Positions 63,653 to 64,000 of a stretch of DNA of 64,000 nt are shown here, piece by piece. The stretch comes from Nitrosotalea devaniterrae. Lineage in GTDB: Archaea > Thermoproteota > Nitrososphaeria > Nitrososphaerales > Nitrosopumilaceae. A program made the position numbers and the translations under genes. The notes below the pieces were generated by a model. It had not been told where the DNA came from. It saw nothing but the letters and a program-made list of their open reading frames with translations, and ran no database searches. Numbering within the stretch: position 1 is the stretch's first letter; each line of letters opens with the position of its first letter. The stretch spans positions 860,451 through 924,450 of the forward strand of contig LN890280.1 of assembly GCA_900065925.1 (NCBI GenBank). The letters are read 5' to 3'.

Positions 63653-64000
63653 TAAATTGGACAGAAAGATGTTCGATAAATAGATGATCTAATAGACATC
63701 AGAGATCCTAGATCAAACACACCTTTACTTAGATTCCTCATCATGATTATAGAATACCCCTTAATGAGCAAAATAGTTTCGCTCTAATTTTTTTAGATAT
63801 TGAAGACTTTTCGCATTACCCAAAGTTAGATGCTATAACTTTCCACAGTTTACCACCATATTTGTCCGAAATGTTAAGAATGTCCTACATATGTCGGACA
63901 TTTTTTTCCATCGTTATTTCTATTTCATACGCATTAATTATCAGTCTTAAGATATACTATATTATATGATATAATACGAGGCCGTTGCGAACCATAAATC
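63653..64000. other. 348-base region upstream of the Ntn-hydrolase operon
   Basis: No convincing gene. It contains a 24-base near-palindrome and a T run (separate entry). The promoter of the minus-strand operon should be near 63670-63720. No tRNA-like or integrase site was recognised to mark an island edge. Confidence 0.4.
63879..63902. promoter_or_regulatory. 24-base near-perfect palindrome followed by T7
   Basis: AATGTCC and GGACATT arms enclose an ACATATGT core, with only one non-pairing position each side. A run of seven T starts at 63901. It could be an operator, or a hairpin terminator of a plus-strand transcript from beyond the window. The repeat of TTGTCCGA at 63862-63869 just upstream suggests a protein-binding site. 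Confidence 0.5.

Overview
This window looks like a chromosome segment of a low-GC, motile ammonia-oxidising archaeon of the Nitrososphaerota (Thaumarchaeota; Nitrosotalea/Nitrosotenuis/Nitrosarchaeum-like). The basis is an archaellum operon in the archaeal order G-F-H-I-J, class III signal peptides, TrmB-family regulators, thaumarchaeal-style cupredoxin and W-rich surface repeats, an archaeal Hjc-like resolvase, and frequent TTG/GTG starts. No rRNA, tRNA, CRISPR or insertion sequence was recognised.

Layout. 1-6.9 kb: a type IV pilus locus (end of a pilin-like protein, secretion ATPase, TadC-like platform, 800-residue Ig-like surface protein, prepilin peptidase). 7-9.3 kb: a TrmB regulator, a winged-helix regulator and a CheY-like protein. 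9.4-20 kb, minus strand: the archaellum (four archaellins with a cupredoxin protein among them, a two-TM coiled-coil protein in the ArlX/ArlCDE position, then arlG, arlF, arlH, arlI, arlJ). 20.3-30 kb, plus strand: chemotaxis (soluble receptor-like protein, small helical protein, membrane MCP, cheW, cheY, cheB, cheA, cheC, cheR, a second identical cheY, a second cheC, cheD). 30-47 kb: signalling and surface genes (two histidine kinases, four response regulators, a 20-TPR protein, a YVTN propeller protein, a membrane metzincin, a CBS-like protein, a second Ig-like surface protein, a second TrmB). 47.4-54.2 kb: a second prepilin peptidase, small proteins, a sugar nucleotidyltransferase/LLM oxidoreductase/thiolase/DUF35 operon, an Hjc-like nuclease and a flavin-reductase-like protein. 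54.4-63.7 kb, almost all minus strand: an accessory island with two AbiV-type HEPN proteins, an AAA/DUF4143 ATPase, a membrane coiled-coil protein and a two-gene operon joining a proteasome-beta-like Ntn hydrolase to a HEAT-like repeat protein.

How the parts fit. The pilus and archaellum blocks are assembled with class III signal peptidases, and the window holds two of these. Each lies near an Ig-like surface protein and a TrmB regulator, so the three-gene set appears to be duplicated. The chemotaxis set supplies a full CheA/CheY adaptation system for the archaellum beside it. Recent recombination is visible: a 669-bp identical tract shared by archaellins 1 and 4, a roughly 0.94-kb tandem archaellin duplication, and a 400-bp identical cheY duplication. 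The most novel-looking material is the right-hand island, which I read as a set of candidate conflict/defence modules. That reading is inferred from domain content only.
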